Positions 29,012-37,394 of a stretch of DNA of 64,000 nucleotides are shown here, piece by piece. The translations under genes and the position numbers were made by a program. The DNA is taken from the NCBI GenBank assembly GCA_037200885.1, contig JBBCIN010000001.1, positions 1,054,001 through 1,118,000 of the forward strand, written 5' to 3'. Origin of the DNA: PMG-095 sp037200885 (lineage in GTDB: Bacteria > Myxococcota_A > Polyangia > Polyangiales > Polyangiaceae). Within the stretch, counting starts at the first letter, position 1. Each line of letters begins with the position of its first letter. The notes below the pieces were generated by a model that ran no database searches, had not been told where the DNA came from, and saw nothing but the letters and a program-made list of their open reading frames with translations.

Positions 29012-29889
29012 TGGGCCGCAGTTCGTTGCCTCCGTTGGAGGACGACTTTTCCCGCGCGCTGCTCGGTTCTGCGGAAGCCGACGGCCCTTCGAACGCAGCT
29101 TACGCCAAGGCGGCAGCTACGCTTGGTATCGGCGTGGGGCTGGGCATCGGGGCTTCGCTGCCGGCACCGGCAGCAGTCGCCGTCGGGGCAGCTGGCGTTG
29201 CTGGCATCGCGCGTTGGTCGAGTTCTCTGGGGGCGAAGCTCGCGGCGCTCGGCGTTTCCGGAGCCGTGTTCGTGGGCTCCGCCGCGCTGCTTCTCCGGAG
29301 CCCCCAACCGGCCAAGCCCGCAGCCCAAACCGGGCTACCGCCGACGTCGCACACCGCGCACGCGGCCAGCGAACCGGCGCGTCCGGCTGCTGCGTCGTCC
29401 CCAATCGATCGCGATCCGCCCGTCTCGCCTCTGGTCTCGCGCTCGGCCTTGCCTGCCAGTGCGAGCTCGGCTGAGGCAAAGGCCGCTGAGCGAACATCGC
29501 CCGGGGCCGCGGACCGCCCGCTCGCAGCCCCGTCTCTTGCGCACCGAATCGCTCACCCCTGGTCCACACGCGTCCGATCCACACGCGTCGGTTCCACGCG
29601 CGCGTCGACCGGCTCCTCGCTGGCGGAGCAAGTGCAGTCGTTGGATCGCGCCCGCGTGGCCCTCGGCTCCGGTGATTCGTCCTCCGCTTTACGTGAAATT
29701 GCGCGCTACCGCGCGGCTTGGCCGGAAGGCGTATTCTTGACCGAAGCCAGCGTGCTCGAAATCGAAGCGCTGGCGGCTCGCGGTGAACGATCGCTCGCCG
29801 CGACGCGCGCCGCCGACTTCGTCGCGGCTCACCCCGACAGCCCGCAGGCCAACCGTCTGCGCGCGCTGATCCCCGTCAAAAAGCGCTAG
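29011..29889 (+). CDS. membrane-anchored partner of the ECF sigma factor (putative anti-sigma-like)
   Basis: 292 residues, starting inside the sigma stop with an ideal AAGGAGG before it. The short N-terminus is followed by hydrophobic stretches at about 35-62 and 67-92 (GVGLGIGASLPAPAAVAVGA, AKLAALGVSGAVFVGSAALLL). A long Ala/Ser/Pro linker contains repeated STR units (WSTRVRSTRVGSTRAST). The C-terminal helices (LAEQVQSLDRARVALGSGD, AALREIARYRAAWPEGVF) look TPR-like. Coupled membrane proteins of ECF factors often act as anti-sigma factors. No zinc-binding anti-sigma motif is seen, so the role is inferred from context. Confidence 0.75.
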   Translation: MGRSSLPPLEDDFSRALLGSAEADGPSNAAYAKAAATLGIGVGLGIGASLPAPAAVAVGAAGVAGIARWSSSLGAKLAALGVSGAVFVGSAALLLRSPQPAKPAAQTGLPPTSHTAHAASEPARPAAASSPIDRDPPVSPLVSRSALPASASSAEAKAAERTSPGAADRPLAAPSLAHRIAHPWSTRVRSTRVGSTRASTGSSLAEQVQSLDRARVALGSGDSSSALREIARYRAAWPEGVFLTEASVLEIEALAARGERSLAATRAADFVAAHPDSPQANRLRALIPVKKR

Positions 29890-30034
29890 CCCGTCGCCCT
29901 CGGCAGCGAGCCGAGAACGGATTGAAACATGTCGAGTTTGCGAGCTTGCAGGCGGAAATGCGCCTCGACACTGCCGCTCCCCCCGCCCGAGTTGGGCCTT
30001 CCACCCTTGGCCGAGCCATGGCTATCTTCCGGCC

Positions 30035-30541
30035 ATGAACGAGCTTGCACGCTACGTCGTCGACGTGCCCGACTTTCCGAGCCCTGGCATCCTGTTCCGC
30101 GACATCAGCCCCCTGTTACGCTCGCATTTCGCCGACACGGTGCGGGCACTCGATGGCCTGTTCAGCGCGGCGGAGTGGGCCGGGTTCGACGCGGTCGCCG
30201 GCATCGAGTCACGTGGCTTCGTGCTGGCCGCGGCGCTCGCGATCCAACGCGGCAAGGGCTTCGTACCCGTGCGCAAGAAGGGCAAACTGCCGCCGCCGGT
30301 GGTCGACATCGCTTACGACCTGGAATACGGAGCTGGCGTCCTCGAGATGCAACCGGGCACGGGGCGCCTGCTTTTGATTGACGACGTGCTCGCCACGGGC
30401 GGCACCCTGCTCGCCGCAGCGCCGCTGTGTGAGCTAGCCGGCTACGCCGTGAGTGGCATCGGCGTTTTGATCGACATCGGACTGATCAAGGATTTCTCCT
30501 GGCACGACCTGCCCGCGCGGACGGTGATCCACTATGGATGA
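30035..30541 (+). CDS. apt: adenine phosphoribosyltransferase
   Basis: 168 residues, usual length. It converts adenine and PRPP to AMP. The PRPP loop LLLIDDVLATGGTL is at about 111-124; VVDVPDFPSPGILFRDISPLL and AGIESRGFVLAAALA are family blocks. The last codons overlap the start of the nucleosidase-like gene by 8 bp, which pairs adenine release with its salvage. Confidence 0.97.
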   Translation: MNELARYVVDVPDFPSPGILFRDISPLLRSHFADTVRALDGLFSAAEWAGFDAVAGIESRGFVLAAALAIQRGKGFVPVRKKGKLPPPVVDIAYDLEYGAGVLEMQPGTGRLLLIDDVLATGGTLLAAAPLCELAGYAVSGIGVLIDIGLIKDFSWHDLPARTVIHYG

Positions 30542-31118
30542 GCACGCGCCCCTGGTCGTGATCGCCCTCGAGTTGGAAGGGCAAGGACGGTTCGAGCAAG
30601 CGGGGCTGACCGTGCTCTACACCGGCCTCGGCAAGGTCAATGCTGCGCTCAGCCTGGCGCGACGCCTTTCGACCCTGCGCGCTCAGGGCTTGCTGCCGAA
30701 AATGGTCGTGAACTTCGGTACTGCGGGCAGCCGGACCTTCGCCACCGGCAGCGTGATTGCCTGTCGAAAATTCGTGCAACGCGACATGGACGTCACCGGC
30801 CTCGGTTTCGCGCTCGGCGAGACGCCGTTCGAGGCGCTGCCCGCGACGCTCGAGTTTCCCGCCGTGTTCAAGGACTTGCCCGAGGGCATTTGCGGGACCG
30901 GGGATCGCTTCGAGACCGGCGCCGCCGGGCTCGCTTGCGACGTGATCGACATGGAGGCCTACGCGTTGGCCAAAGCCTGCCTGGCCGAAGACGTGCCCTT
31001 CGCCTGCGCGAAGTACATCAGCGATGGCGCCGATCACGCGGCCGCGGACGACTGGCAAGCGAGTCTACCCAAAGCCGCCGCGGCCTTCTGGGCGCTGTAC
31101 GGAACGCTGCGCGGCTGA
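30534..31118 (+). CDS. MTA/SAH nucleosidase-like nucleoside phosphorylase family protein
   Basis: 194 residues. The phosphorylase fold shows as VLYTGLGKVNAALSLARRL, VVNFGTAGSRTF, DVIDMEAYALAKAC (purine/ribose Glu) and KYISDGADHAA (catalytic Asp). Methylthioadenosine/S-adenosylhomocysteine nucleosidases are about 230 residues; this one is shorter and lacks part of the N-terminal strands. It probably releases adenine from methylthioadenosine or a related nucleoside, and the overlapping apt gene would salvage that adenine. The exact substrate is uncertain. Confidence 0.8.
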   Translation: MDEHAPLVVIALELEGQGRFEQAGLTVLYTGLGKVNAALSLARRLSTLRAQGLLPKMVVNFGTAGSRTFATGSVIACRKFVQRDMDVTGLGFALGETPFEALPATLEFPAVFKDLPEGICGTGDRFETGAAGLACDVIDMEAYALAKACLAEDVPFACAKYISDGADHAAADDWQASLPKAAAAFWALYGTLRG

Positions 31119-31123
31119 ACTCG

Positions 31124-32131
31124 TTACGCCTCGTGGACTCCGAGGCCGAGCGCCAGCGCACGCTCGACGATGCGTTGATACGGTAGATCCGTGCCGCTAT
31201 CGCGCCAGGCACCACGTCGGCGCATGTCGGCAAAGGTTTGTCGCGCGCCCGCTTGCAGGTCGATGGTAGCGCGGAATTCAGCCACGTGAGCCTTGGCCTT
31301 GGCAGAGGAATAAGCGCCGTGAAATTGGGTTATTTCCGCGAGAAATGCAAAACGCTGGGGGTCTTGGGCGATGAGCCAACTGGCGGGCACGAAGATCAAC
31401 TTCGCGCGCGTGTCGAGCGCGCGCGCGACCTCGCGGTAGTAGTCGCGCCAGGTCAGCACTTCATCGCGCGTCACGTTGTAGCTTTCACCGAAGGTGGTCG
31501 GAGCGAGTGCCGCGTAGGCGAAGAATTTGCCGCAGTCGTCGCGATGCGTCGATTGCCACAGTCCCAGGCCGTCGCCCGCCACGAGCACCGGCAGCCCGCG
31601 TGCGACGCGATCCCAAGTGCCGCTGTCGAATTCCTGTTGGTCGATCAAGGAATTCCCCGGACCGTAAGTATGGCTCGGACGAGCAATCGTGAGCGCGAAG
31701 GCGCCGCTTTCGGCGGCGCGCTGGAAACGCTCTTCACAGAGCACCTTGTTGCGACCGTATTCACTGACCGGTTCGAGCGGCCAAGTCTCGTCGATCAACA
31801 CCTCGGGCGGCGTCTTCACGTCGTACGTGCACACTGTGGAGCAGAACACGAATTGCTGGCAACGCCCGGTGAACGCGCGCACGCTGGCCTCGGCCTGAGC
31901 GGGCGAAAAGCAGATCATGTCATAGACGACGTCGAAGCGCTGCTGGGCGAAGGTGGTTACGAACGCCTCCACATTGTCCCGATCGCCCGTAATTTGGCGC
32001 ACGCCTTCCGGAACCGTGTTTTCGCGGCGAGCGCGATTGTACATCGACACCTGGGCGCCCCGGGCCAAGAGGTGCTTGACGATGCCCGTGCTGATCAGTC
32101 CAGTTCCGCCGATGATGAGCGCGTTCAACAT
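31124..32131 (-). CDS. NAD-dependent epimerase/dehydratase family protein
   Basis: 335 residues from the ATG at 32131. The Rossmann motif is GGTGLIS near residue 8, and the extended SDR catalytic pair is in EYGRNK (Y-x-x-x-K) after FVFCSTVCTYD. RPSHTYGPGNSL and WQSTHRDDCGKFF resemble the atypical SDR group that includes CSP41-like and sugar-nucleotide enzymes. The substrate cannot be assigned. It converges with the nucleosidase-like gene with 5 bp between stops and is divergent from ddl. Confidence 0.88.
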   Translation of the reverse strand: MLNALIIGGTGLISTGIVKHLLARGAQVSMYNRARRENTVPEGVRQITGDRDNVEAFVTTFAQQRFDVVYDMICFSPAQAEASVRAFTGRCQQFVFCSTVCTYDVKTPPEVLIDETWPLEPVSEYGRNKVLCEERFQRAAESGAFALTIARPSHTYGPGNSLIDQQEFDSGTWDRVARGLPVLVAGDGLGLWQSTHRDDCGKFFAYAALAPTTFGESYNVTRDEVLTWRDYYREVARALDTRAKLIFVPASWLIAQDPQRFAFLAEITQFHGAYSSAKAKAHVAEFRATIDLQAGARQTFADMRRRGAWRDSGTDLPYQRIVERALALGLGVHEA

Positions 32132-32227
32132 TGCCACCAGGACAGCACGCGGCGGACGCGCGGGCAAGGATCGGCCGCTCACGGCTGACTACTTTGAGAA
32201 GCCCCCGGGCTGGTCTAGCTTCCCCGC

Positions 32228-33355
32228 ATGGCCTCGAGTTCCAAGCTTCGCGTAGCGGTTCTGTTTGGCGGGCGCTCGGCCGAGCACGAGATTTCGCTGC
32301 TTTCGGCGCGCTTCGTGGTCGAGTCGCTCGACCGGAGCAAGTACGAACCGATCTTGGTCGGCATCGACAAGAGTGGCCGCTGGCTATTGCAAGAAGAGGC
32401 CTCGTTGCTCAGTGCGTCGCGCGACCCACGACTCGTGAAGCTGAATCAGTCGATGCCGGGCGTGCTCTTGTCACCGCATCCAGCGAGCGATGGCAGCGGC
32501 CTTCGACGCGTCGATGCCGCATCGGGCGCGCCGCTCGGAGTGGACGTGATCTTCCCGGTCTTGCACGGTCCGATGGGCGAGGACGGCACCGTCCAAGGCC
32601 TGCTCGAGTTGTCCGGCTTGCCGTACGTCGGTGCGGGTGTGCTCGGTTCCGCGGTAGGCATGGACAAGGACGTGATGAAGCGGCTGTTGCTGCAGGCGGG
32701 TCTGCCGGTGCTGCCGTACGAGACCTTGCGCCGAAACGAGTGGCAAGCTGCGCCCGAGCACGCGTTGTCCCGGTTGGCACGGCTCGGCTTTCCTCAATTC
32801 GTGAAGCCTGCGAACTTGGGCTCTTCCGTCGGGGTGAGCCGCGTCAAGAGCGAGGGGGAGCTGACGCCTGCGCTCCAACACGCCTTCGAATTCGATGACA
32901 AGCTGGTGATCGAGGCTGGGCTCGACCATCCGCGGGAGGTGGAGTGCGCGGTGATCGGCGGTGATTTTCCGCGTGCCTCCGTACCAGGCGAAATCACCAT
33001 CGATCATCCGGACGGCTATTACTCTTATGCGGCCAAATACGTCGACGGCTCGGGCGTACAGACCAAGATCCCCGCCGAGCTCGCGCCCGCGCAGGTCGAA
33101 GCGGTGCAGCGGCTGGCGCTGGCCACGTTCCGGACCCTGGAGTGCGACGGCCTCGCGCGGGTCGATCTGTTCTTGGACAAGAACGGTGCTTGGTACGTGA
33201 ACGAGATCAACACGCTGCCCGGCTTCACCGCGATCTCGATGTTTCCGAAGCTGTGGCAAGCCAGCGGTGTACCCGCGGCGGAGCTGATGACGATCTTGAT
33301 TGACGATGCGCTTCTGCGCGCGACCCGCAAGCGCGCCCGGCGCTCGAGCGTTTGA
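32228..33355 (+). CDS. ddl: D-alanine-D-alanine ligase
   Basis: 375 residues. It joins two D-alanines for peptidoglycan precursors with ATP. The N-terminus VAVLFGGRSAEHEISL is diagnostic; VFPVLHGPMGEDGTVQG and KPANLGSSVGV are ATP-grasp segments. The omega-loop YYSYAAKYVDG keeps the Tyr that goes with D-Ala as second substrate, rather than the His of VanA-type D-lactate ligases. FLDKNGAWYVNEINTLPGFT holds metal ligands. All catalytic features are present. Its stop is 1 bp from the stop of the convergent SDR gene. Confidence 0.97.
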   Translation: MASSSKLRVAVLFGGRSAEHEISLLSARFVVESLDRSKYEPILVGIDKSGRWLLQEEASLLSASRDPRLVKLNQSMPGVLLSPHPASDGSGLRRVDAASGAPLGVDVIFPVLHGPMGEDGTVQGLLELSGLPYVGAGVLGSAVGMDKDVMKRLLLQAGLPVLPYETLRRNEWQAAPEHALSRLARLGFPQFVKPANLGSSVGVSRVKSEGELTPALQHAFEFDDKLVIEAGLDHPREVECAVIGGDFPRASVPGEITIDHPDGYYSYAAKYVDGSGVQTKIPAELAPAQVEAVQRLALATFRTLECDGLARVDLFLDKNGAWYVNEINTLPGFTAISMFPKLWQASGVPAAELMTILIDDALLRATRKRARRSSV

Positions 33356-33356
33356 A

Positions 33357-34214
33357 TTAGGCCGGGGCGGCCAGAGGCAGCGCGGCGACGCCGACGCGCG
33401 CGACCGACAGCTCGTAGTAGCGCGCGGCGAGGTCCCTCTCGCTGGCGCGGCGATGCATGCGGCTCTCACGCCCCTCGACGAAATAGGCCCCGGAAATGTG
33501 AGCGTATTCCGGGGAAATCGCCAGCATGACCGAGCTTCGTGCGCCCTTGCCCAGCGAATCAGGACCGCGCATCTCGAAACCGGTCTCGAGCAGCTTGGTC
33601 GAGACCACCCCGGGGTGTACGGCGTTGACCAACACACCGCGTGATTGCAAGCGGCGTGCGAGCTCGACCGTGAACAACACGTTGGCGAACTTGGAGGTGG
33701 CGTAAGCCTGATAGTCGTCGAAGGGGGTACGAGTGTTCTCGATGTCCTCGAGATCGATGTAAGCGCGCAAATGCGCGATCGAGCTCACGTTGATGACGCG
33801 TGTGAGCGATTGACCAACTGCGCTCTCCAGCAGCAAATGCGTCAAGAGCACGTGGGCGAAGTGATTTACCGCCAGCGTCAGCTCGATGCCGTCGGCGCTG
33901 AGCTCGCGACGCTTCATGTACACCCCGGCGTTGTTGATCAACGTATCGATCGGAAGGCCGCGCCGCGCGAGCTCGACGACGAGTGTGCGCACCTCGGACA
34001 GCGACGCAAAGTCGGCGACTACTGGCCTTGGGGGCGGCACTTCCGAAACATTCTCTAGCTCTTCGTAGGCCGCTGCCACGCGCGCCTCGTTGCGACCGTG
34101 AATGATCACGCGTGCGCCCAGGCGCGCCAGTTCGAGCGCGGTTTCCTTACCGATGCCGTCGGTGGCGCCCGTCACGAGCACGACCGAATCGGTTTTATGA
34201 GGGGCGGCGCGCAT
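33357..34214 (-). CDS. short-chain dehydrogenase/reductase (retinol dehydrogenase-like)
   Basis: 285 residues. Cofactor motif VTGATDGIGKETA near residue 14, NNAG near residue 93, Ser in INVSSIAHL and catalytic YATSK (Y-x-x-x-K). The layout matches classical SDRs of the retinol/WW-oxidoreductase type. RGLPIDTLINNAG and NHFAHVLLTHLLL fit that group. The substrate is unknown; bacterial members act on various alcohols and ketones. Confidence 0.92.
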   Translation of the reverse strand: MRAAPHKTDSVVLVTGATDGIGKETALELARLGARVIIHGRNEARVAAAYEELENVSEVPPPRPVVADFASLSEVRTLVVELARRGLPIDTLINNAGVYMKRRELSADGIELTLAVNHFAHVLLTHLLLESAVGQSLTRVINVSSIAHLRAYIDLEDIENTRTPFDDYQAYATSKFANVLFTVELARRLQSRGVLVNAVHPGVVSTKLLETGFEMRGPDSLGKGARSSVMLAISPEYAHISGAYFVEGRESRMHRRASERDLAARYYELSVARVGVAALPLAAPA

Positions 34215-34265
34215 CGCATCAACCTGCCGGCAAGGCCTCCGATCGTCAAGTCGAGGCGCACACGA

Positions 34266-34706
34266 CTACTCGCCTTTTCGGAGCTCCTTGATGGCCAGGG
34301 CGACGTCTTTTCCGTTCACGACTTGGCCCGTGGACTTGAGCTGCTTCATAGCAATGCCCGTCGCTTGGCCGTCGTTGCCCGCAGCCTTGATTTGAGCGGA
34401 AACCGGCCCGAGCGCTTGCAGGATTTCGTCGAGACTCAGGCTCTTCGGCAAATACGTAGCCAGGATCTCCATCTCCTGCGCCAGGACCGCGCGTTGTTCG
34501 GCGTCGGTCGTGGAAGCCAGCGTCTCTTCGTTCGACTTCAGCAACTTGCGCAAGATGGCCAAGGCCTCCTCGTCGTTGCCTTGCCGACCAGGACGAGCTG
34601 CCTCGGTGGAGATCTCCCCCACCGCCACGCGCAGGATCTCCTTTTCGACGTGGGCGCCGGACTTGATGGCCTGGAACATGCGCGCCTTGATCTGATCGAT
34701 GAGCAT
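34266..34706 (-). CDS. GatB/YqeY domain-containing protein
   Basis: 146 residues, the YqeY length. Motifs are the N-terminal helical block, EILRVAVGEIS, EILATYLPKSLSLDEI and the C-terminal ATGIAMKQLKSTGQVVNGKDV. The domain is shared with the tail of GatB, the tRNA-dependent amidotransferase subunit, and stand-alone forms are thought to bind tRNA. No other gat gene is near. Confidence 0.93.
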   Translation of the reverse strand: MLIDQIKARMFQAIKSGAHVEKEILRVAVGEISTEAARPGRQGNDEEALAILRKLLKSNEETLASTTDAEQRAVLAQEMEILATYLPKSLSLDEILQALGPVSAQIKAAGNDGQATGIAMKQLKSTGQVVNGKDVALAIKELRKGE

Positions 34707-34821
34707 CGAGAGCCTCCGCGCTACTCCATACCCTCAACGCCGCTGGCTGACCCGAGTTCCGCTCAGCGCCGGCACACACCCCCAAAAAAAACCCACCAGG
34801 CCCTTGCGCGACTGTTCCTAT

Positions 34822-34856
34822 AGATGTATCTATTAGTCATATCGGTAAGATGTATC
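34822..34856. promoter_or_regulatory. direct repeat AGATGTATC x2 upstream of padR
   Basis: Identical AGATGTATC at 34822-34830 and 34848-34856, spaced 26 bp start to start. They are in an AT-rich patch (about 34815-34920) that contrasts with the surrounding GC-rich DNA and also contains the promoter of padR. PadR regulators commonly autoregulate from ATGT/ACAT-type sites. This is a pattern, not proof. Confidence 0.4.
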
Positions 34857-34919
34857 GCGCACCATTTCGGTGCACAGCTCAACTGATGGCAACCTGATAA
34901 CCACAAGAAAATAGATAAA

Positions 34920-35555
34920 ATGCATCAACACACACATTGCAGGCAGTACCCGGGTGGGTTCGACCGCTCGGAGCTCTGGTCCCACAGTCAGGGCCGCCGC
35001 GGCCCGTTCGGCCCGCGCGGCCCATTTGGCCCGCCCGGCGGCGGTGGTCGCACCCCCTCCTGGGGCGACTGGTTTGGCTCGCCCCCACCGCGCGCTGAGC
35101 GGGGCGGCGTTCGCTACCTCGTGCTCGACGCACTGTCGGAGCGCCCACGTCACGGCTACGAGGTGATTCAAGTCATCGAGGAGCGCAGCGGCGGTTCGTA
35201 CCGCCCGAGCCCCGGAGTGATTTACCCGACGCTGCAAATGCTCGAAGAGCTGGGGCACGCGCGCGTGGTCGAGCAGGACAATCGCAAAGTGTACGAAATC
35301 ACTGACGCCGGCCGAGCCGATCTGCTCGAGCACCGCGAGGAAGTGTCCGACTTCTACGAGCGCTTCGAGGACGACTCCTGGGAGAGCTACGTCGAAAACT
35401 TCGGCGATATCATGAAGCGCCTCGGCCGATTGTTCAAAACCCTGAAGCGCGCTGGCGGGCGCGGCCACCTCACCCCCAAGACGCTCAAGAAAATCGGTGA
35501 AGTGATCGACAAAGCCGTGCACGACATCGAAGCCGCATTCGAAGAAGACCGCTGA
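34920..35555 (+). CDS. PadR-family transcriptional regulator
   Basis: 211 residues. A Gly/Pro/Phe-rich N-terminus (GRRGPFGPRGPFGPPGGGGR) leads to the PadR winged helix: VRYLVLDALSERPRHGYEVIQVIEERSGG and YRPSPGVIYPTLQMLEELGHARV. A long helical C-terminal dimerisation part follows, typical of the larger PadR subfamily. PadR proteins often control neighbouring efflux ABC transporters. Here the next gene, 9 bp downstream, is only a permease fragment. No clear ribosome-binding site precedes the ATG. Confidence 0.92.
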   Translation: MHQHTHCRQYPGGFDRSELWSHSQGRRGPFGPRGPFGPPGGGGRTPSWGDWFGSPPPRAERGGVRYLVLDALSERPRHGYEVIQVIEERSGGSYRPSPGVIYPTLQMLEELGHARVVEQDNRKVYEITDAGRADLLEHREEVSDFYERFEDDSWESYVENFGDIMKRLGRLFKTLKRAGGRGHLTPKTLKKIGEVIDKAVHDIEAAFEEDR

Positions 35556-35564
35556 GCTTCCGTC

Positions 35565-35825
35565 ATGGCCAGACCGGTGTTCCTGTGGGAATCGCTCGTG
35601 CTTGGCGTGTTCGGCGCGGTCGCCAGCGTGGTCGTAGGCGCGATGGCGGCGGGCGTGCTCAACTCCGCCAACATTCAGCTGCCGCTCGCCGTGCAGCTGT
35701 TTCTGATGTCCGACACCTTCGAGCTCTCGGTTCTACCGAGCGCGCTGGGCGGTGCGATCGCCTTGATCACGCTCGTCACGGGCGCTCACGCATTTGCGTT
35801 TCGAGGCTTTCGTCTCCGCACCTGA
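35565..35825 (+). pseudogene. C-terminal fragment of an FtsX/MacB-type ABC transporter permease
   Basis: 86 residues with two or three hydrophobic segments. ESLVLGVFGAVASVVVGAMA and VQLFLMSDTFELSVLPSALG, followed by IALITLVTGAHAF, resemble the last membrane helices of FtsX-type permeases (LolC/MacB class), which are normally about 400-650 residues long. The N-terminal membrane helix, periplasmic domain and ATPase are absent. It directly follows padR, the usual context for such transporters, so it is most likely a leftover of a deleted efflux unit. A short expressed membrane protein remains possible. Confidence 0.5.
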
Positions 35826-35901
35826 GCTCGTGATCTGAAACGCACGCACCGCGCGAGCAGCGCTCGAGCGGGCGCGCGTTCGGTCCTTTCGCGGCGAGGA
35901 C

Positions 35902-36351
35902 TCAACTGGCGTGTGCTGGAACTCGACCACGGCCCGAGGCCGGTGTGTTCGTATGCGGCTCCGTGCGAGCGTGCAGCATGGAGGCAAACGCATCGCGGTA
36001 GCTACGAGCCAGGTACAGCTCCAAGCCGAGCAGCACGATCGGCAAGGCCAGGCCAGACGGCGCCAAGAAGGCGTGGAAGGCGACGATGTTCACCAGCACG
36101 GGCGCGAGCACGGCCAGGGCCAATGGGACGTAGCGGTTCGAGAGCAGCAGGAGGCTTGCCGCGACCTCGGTACCCTTGATCAGCGGGAACATGTAGCCGG
36201 TCGCAAACAAGGCACCCGCGAAGTTGGCGGGGGGGCCGCTCATTGGCGGTTGCGGGAGAAAGTGTAAGAACCCGTTTAGACCGAACACGAAGAACGCGAG
36301 CCCAAGAACGACGCGGGCGATGCTTGGAAGCTTGCTGCTGATACTGGACAT
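35902..36351 (-). CDS. DoxX-family membrane protein
   Basis: 149 residues from the ATG at 36351, with AGGAGA eight bases upstream. Four membrane segments are visible; SIARVVLGLAFFVFGLNGFLHF is the family N-terminus, followed by FAGALFATGYMFPLIKGTEVAASLLLL. DoxX proteins are small inner-membrane components linked to thiol or quinone oxidation and stress, without a settled bacterial function. It is divergent from a LysR regulator, which probably controls it. Confidence 0.88.
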   Translation of the reverse strand: MSSISSKLPSIARVVLGLAFFVFGLNGFLHFLPQPPMSGPPANFAGALFATGYMFPLIKGTEVAASLLLLSNRYVPLALAVLAPVLVNIVAFHAFLAPSGLALPIVLLGLELYLARSYRDAFASMLHARTEPHTNTPASGRGRVPAHAS

Positions 36352-36430
36352 GAGATTTTCTCCTGGGGACGAGATGAGGAGCTTAATTGTTGCTCCGGGG
36401 CCGCGGTAGGGCTGGTTGGCGCAAAAGATA

Positions 36431-36448
36431 GTTGTTACATAAGCAACA
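36431..36448. promoter_or_regulatory. imperfect dyad directly before the LysR start codon
   Basis: GTTGTTACATAAGCAACA contains TTG-x-T and A-x-CAA inverted half-sites and ends one base before the LysR ATG. A second TTGTTGC occurs at about 36386. LysR-type proteins usually bind such dyads (T-N11-A) in divergent promoters, here between lysR and doxX. Confidence 0.4.
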
Positions 36449-37357
36449 ATGGACTTGAACCACGTTGCCGTCTTCGCGCGTGTCGTCGAACTCGAGAGTT
36501 TCACCGCCGCGGCCAAGCAATTGGGGCTGCCCAAGTCGTCGGTCAGCCGCACGGTGACCCGGTTGGAGGACGAGCTCGGTGTACGCCTGCTGCAGCGGAC
36601 CACGCGCAAGCTGCACCTGACCGAGGCAGGGCGAGCCTATTACGAGCGCGCGCGCGTCTCGCTCACCGGTTTGGAGGAAGCCGCCTCTGCCGCTACGAAC
36701 CTGAGCGCCGAGCCGCGCGGCACGGTGCGCGTGACCGCTCCCGCCGACATGGGGATCATGAACTTGGGTGAATTGGTCGCGCGCTTCGTGCGCAAATATC
36801 CGCTCGTGCACGTCGAGATCTCGTTCTCGTCACGCTTCGTCGATCTCGTCGCCGAGGGCTTCGACCTAGCATTGCGAGCCGGTAAAATGGCTGATTCGAG
36901 CTTGGTCGCGCGCAAGATCGGTAGCGATACCTTGGGGCTCTTTGCGTCTCCGGCTTACTTGCGTCGCCGCGGGCGACCGAAGACACTGGCCGATCTCGCG
37001 GGGCATGATTGCGTGTTGTTCCGCGGCACTCACGGAAAAATCGAATGGCAGCTCACCGGGCCCCGGGGTGAAGAGCGCATTACCGTACATGGTCCACTGA
37101 ACGCCGACGAGATGGCGTTCGTGCAGCAAGCCGTCAATGCGGGCGTGGGTATTGCACTTTTGCCGATGATCGGCGTGCGCCTAGCAGCGGCGCGCGGAGC
37201 GCTGCCCATGCCGGTTCGAGTGTTGCCCGAGTACTCCATGAGCGGGAGCAATAGCCTGAACGTGGTCAGCCCGTCCGCGCGCTTCCAGTCCGCGTCGGTC
37301 ATCGCGTTTCGGGATTTTTTGGTTGCGGAGCTGACCGCGCTCTGGAATTCGGCTTGA
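36449..37357 (+). CDS. LysR-family transcriptional regulator
   Basis: 302 residues. The N-terminal winged helix reads MDLNHVAVFARVVELESFTAAAKQLGLPKSSVSRTVTRLE (split across 1-40), followed by the linker helix and a periplasmic-binding-like effector domain (EPRGTVRVTAPADMGIMNL onward). It is full length and closest to the LysR subgroup that regulates nearby oxidoreductase or transporter genes. The divergent doxX is the expected target. Confidence 0.94.
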   Translation: MDLNHVAVFARVVELESFTAAAKQLGLPKSSVSRTVTRLEDELGVRLLQRTTRKLHLTEAGRAYYERARVSLTGLEEAASAATNLSAEPRGTVRVTAPADMGIMNLGELVARFVRKYPLVHVEISFSSRFVDLVAEGFDLALRAGKMADSSLVARKIGSDTLGLFASPAYLRRRGRPKTLADLAGHDCVLFRGTHGKIEWQLTGPRGEERITVHGPLNADEMAFVQQAVNAGVGIALLPMIGVRLAAARGALPMPVRVLPEYSMSGSNSLNVVSPSARFQSASVIAFRDFLVAELTALWNSA

Positions 37358-37394
37358 TTCTAGTCCGCCCGGGCGGTGTGCTACACCCCGCGCC

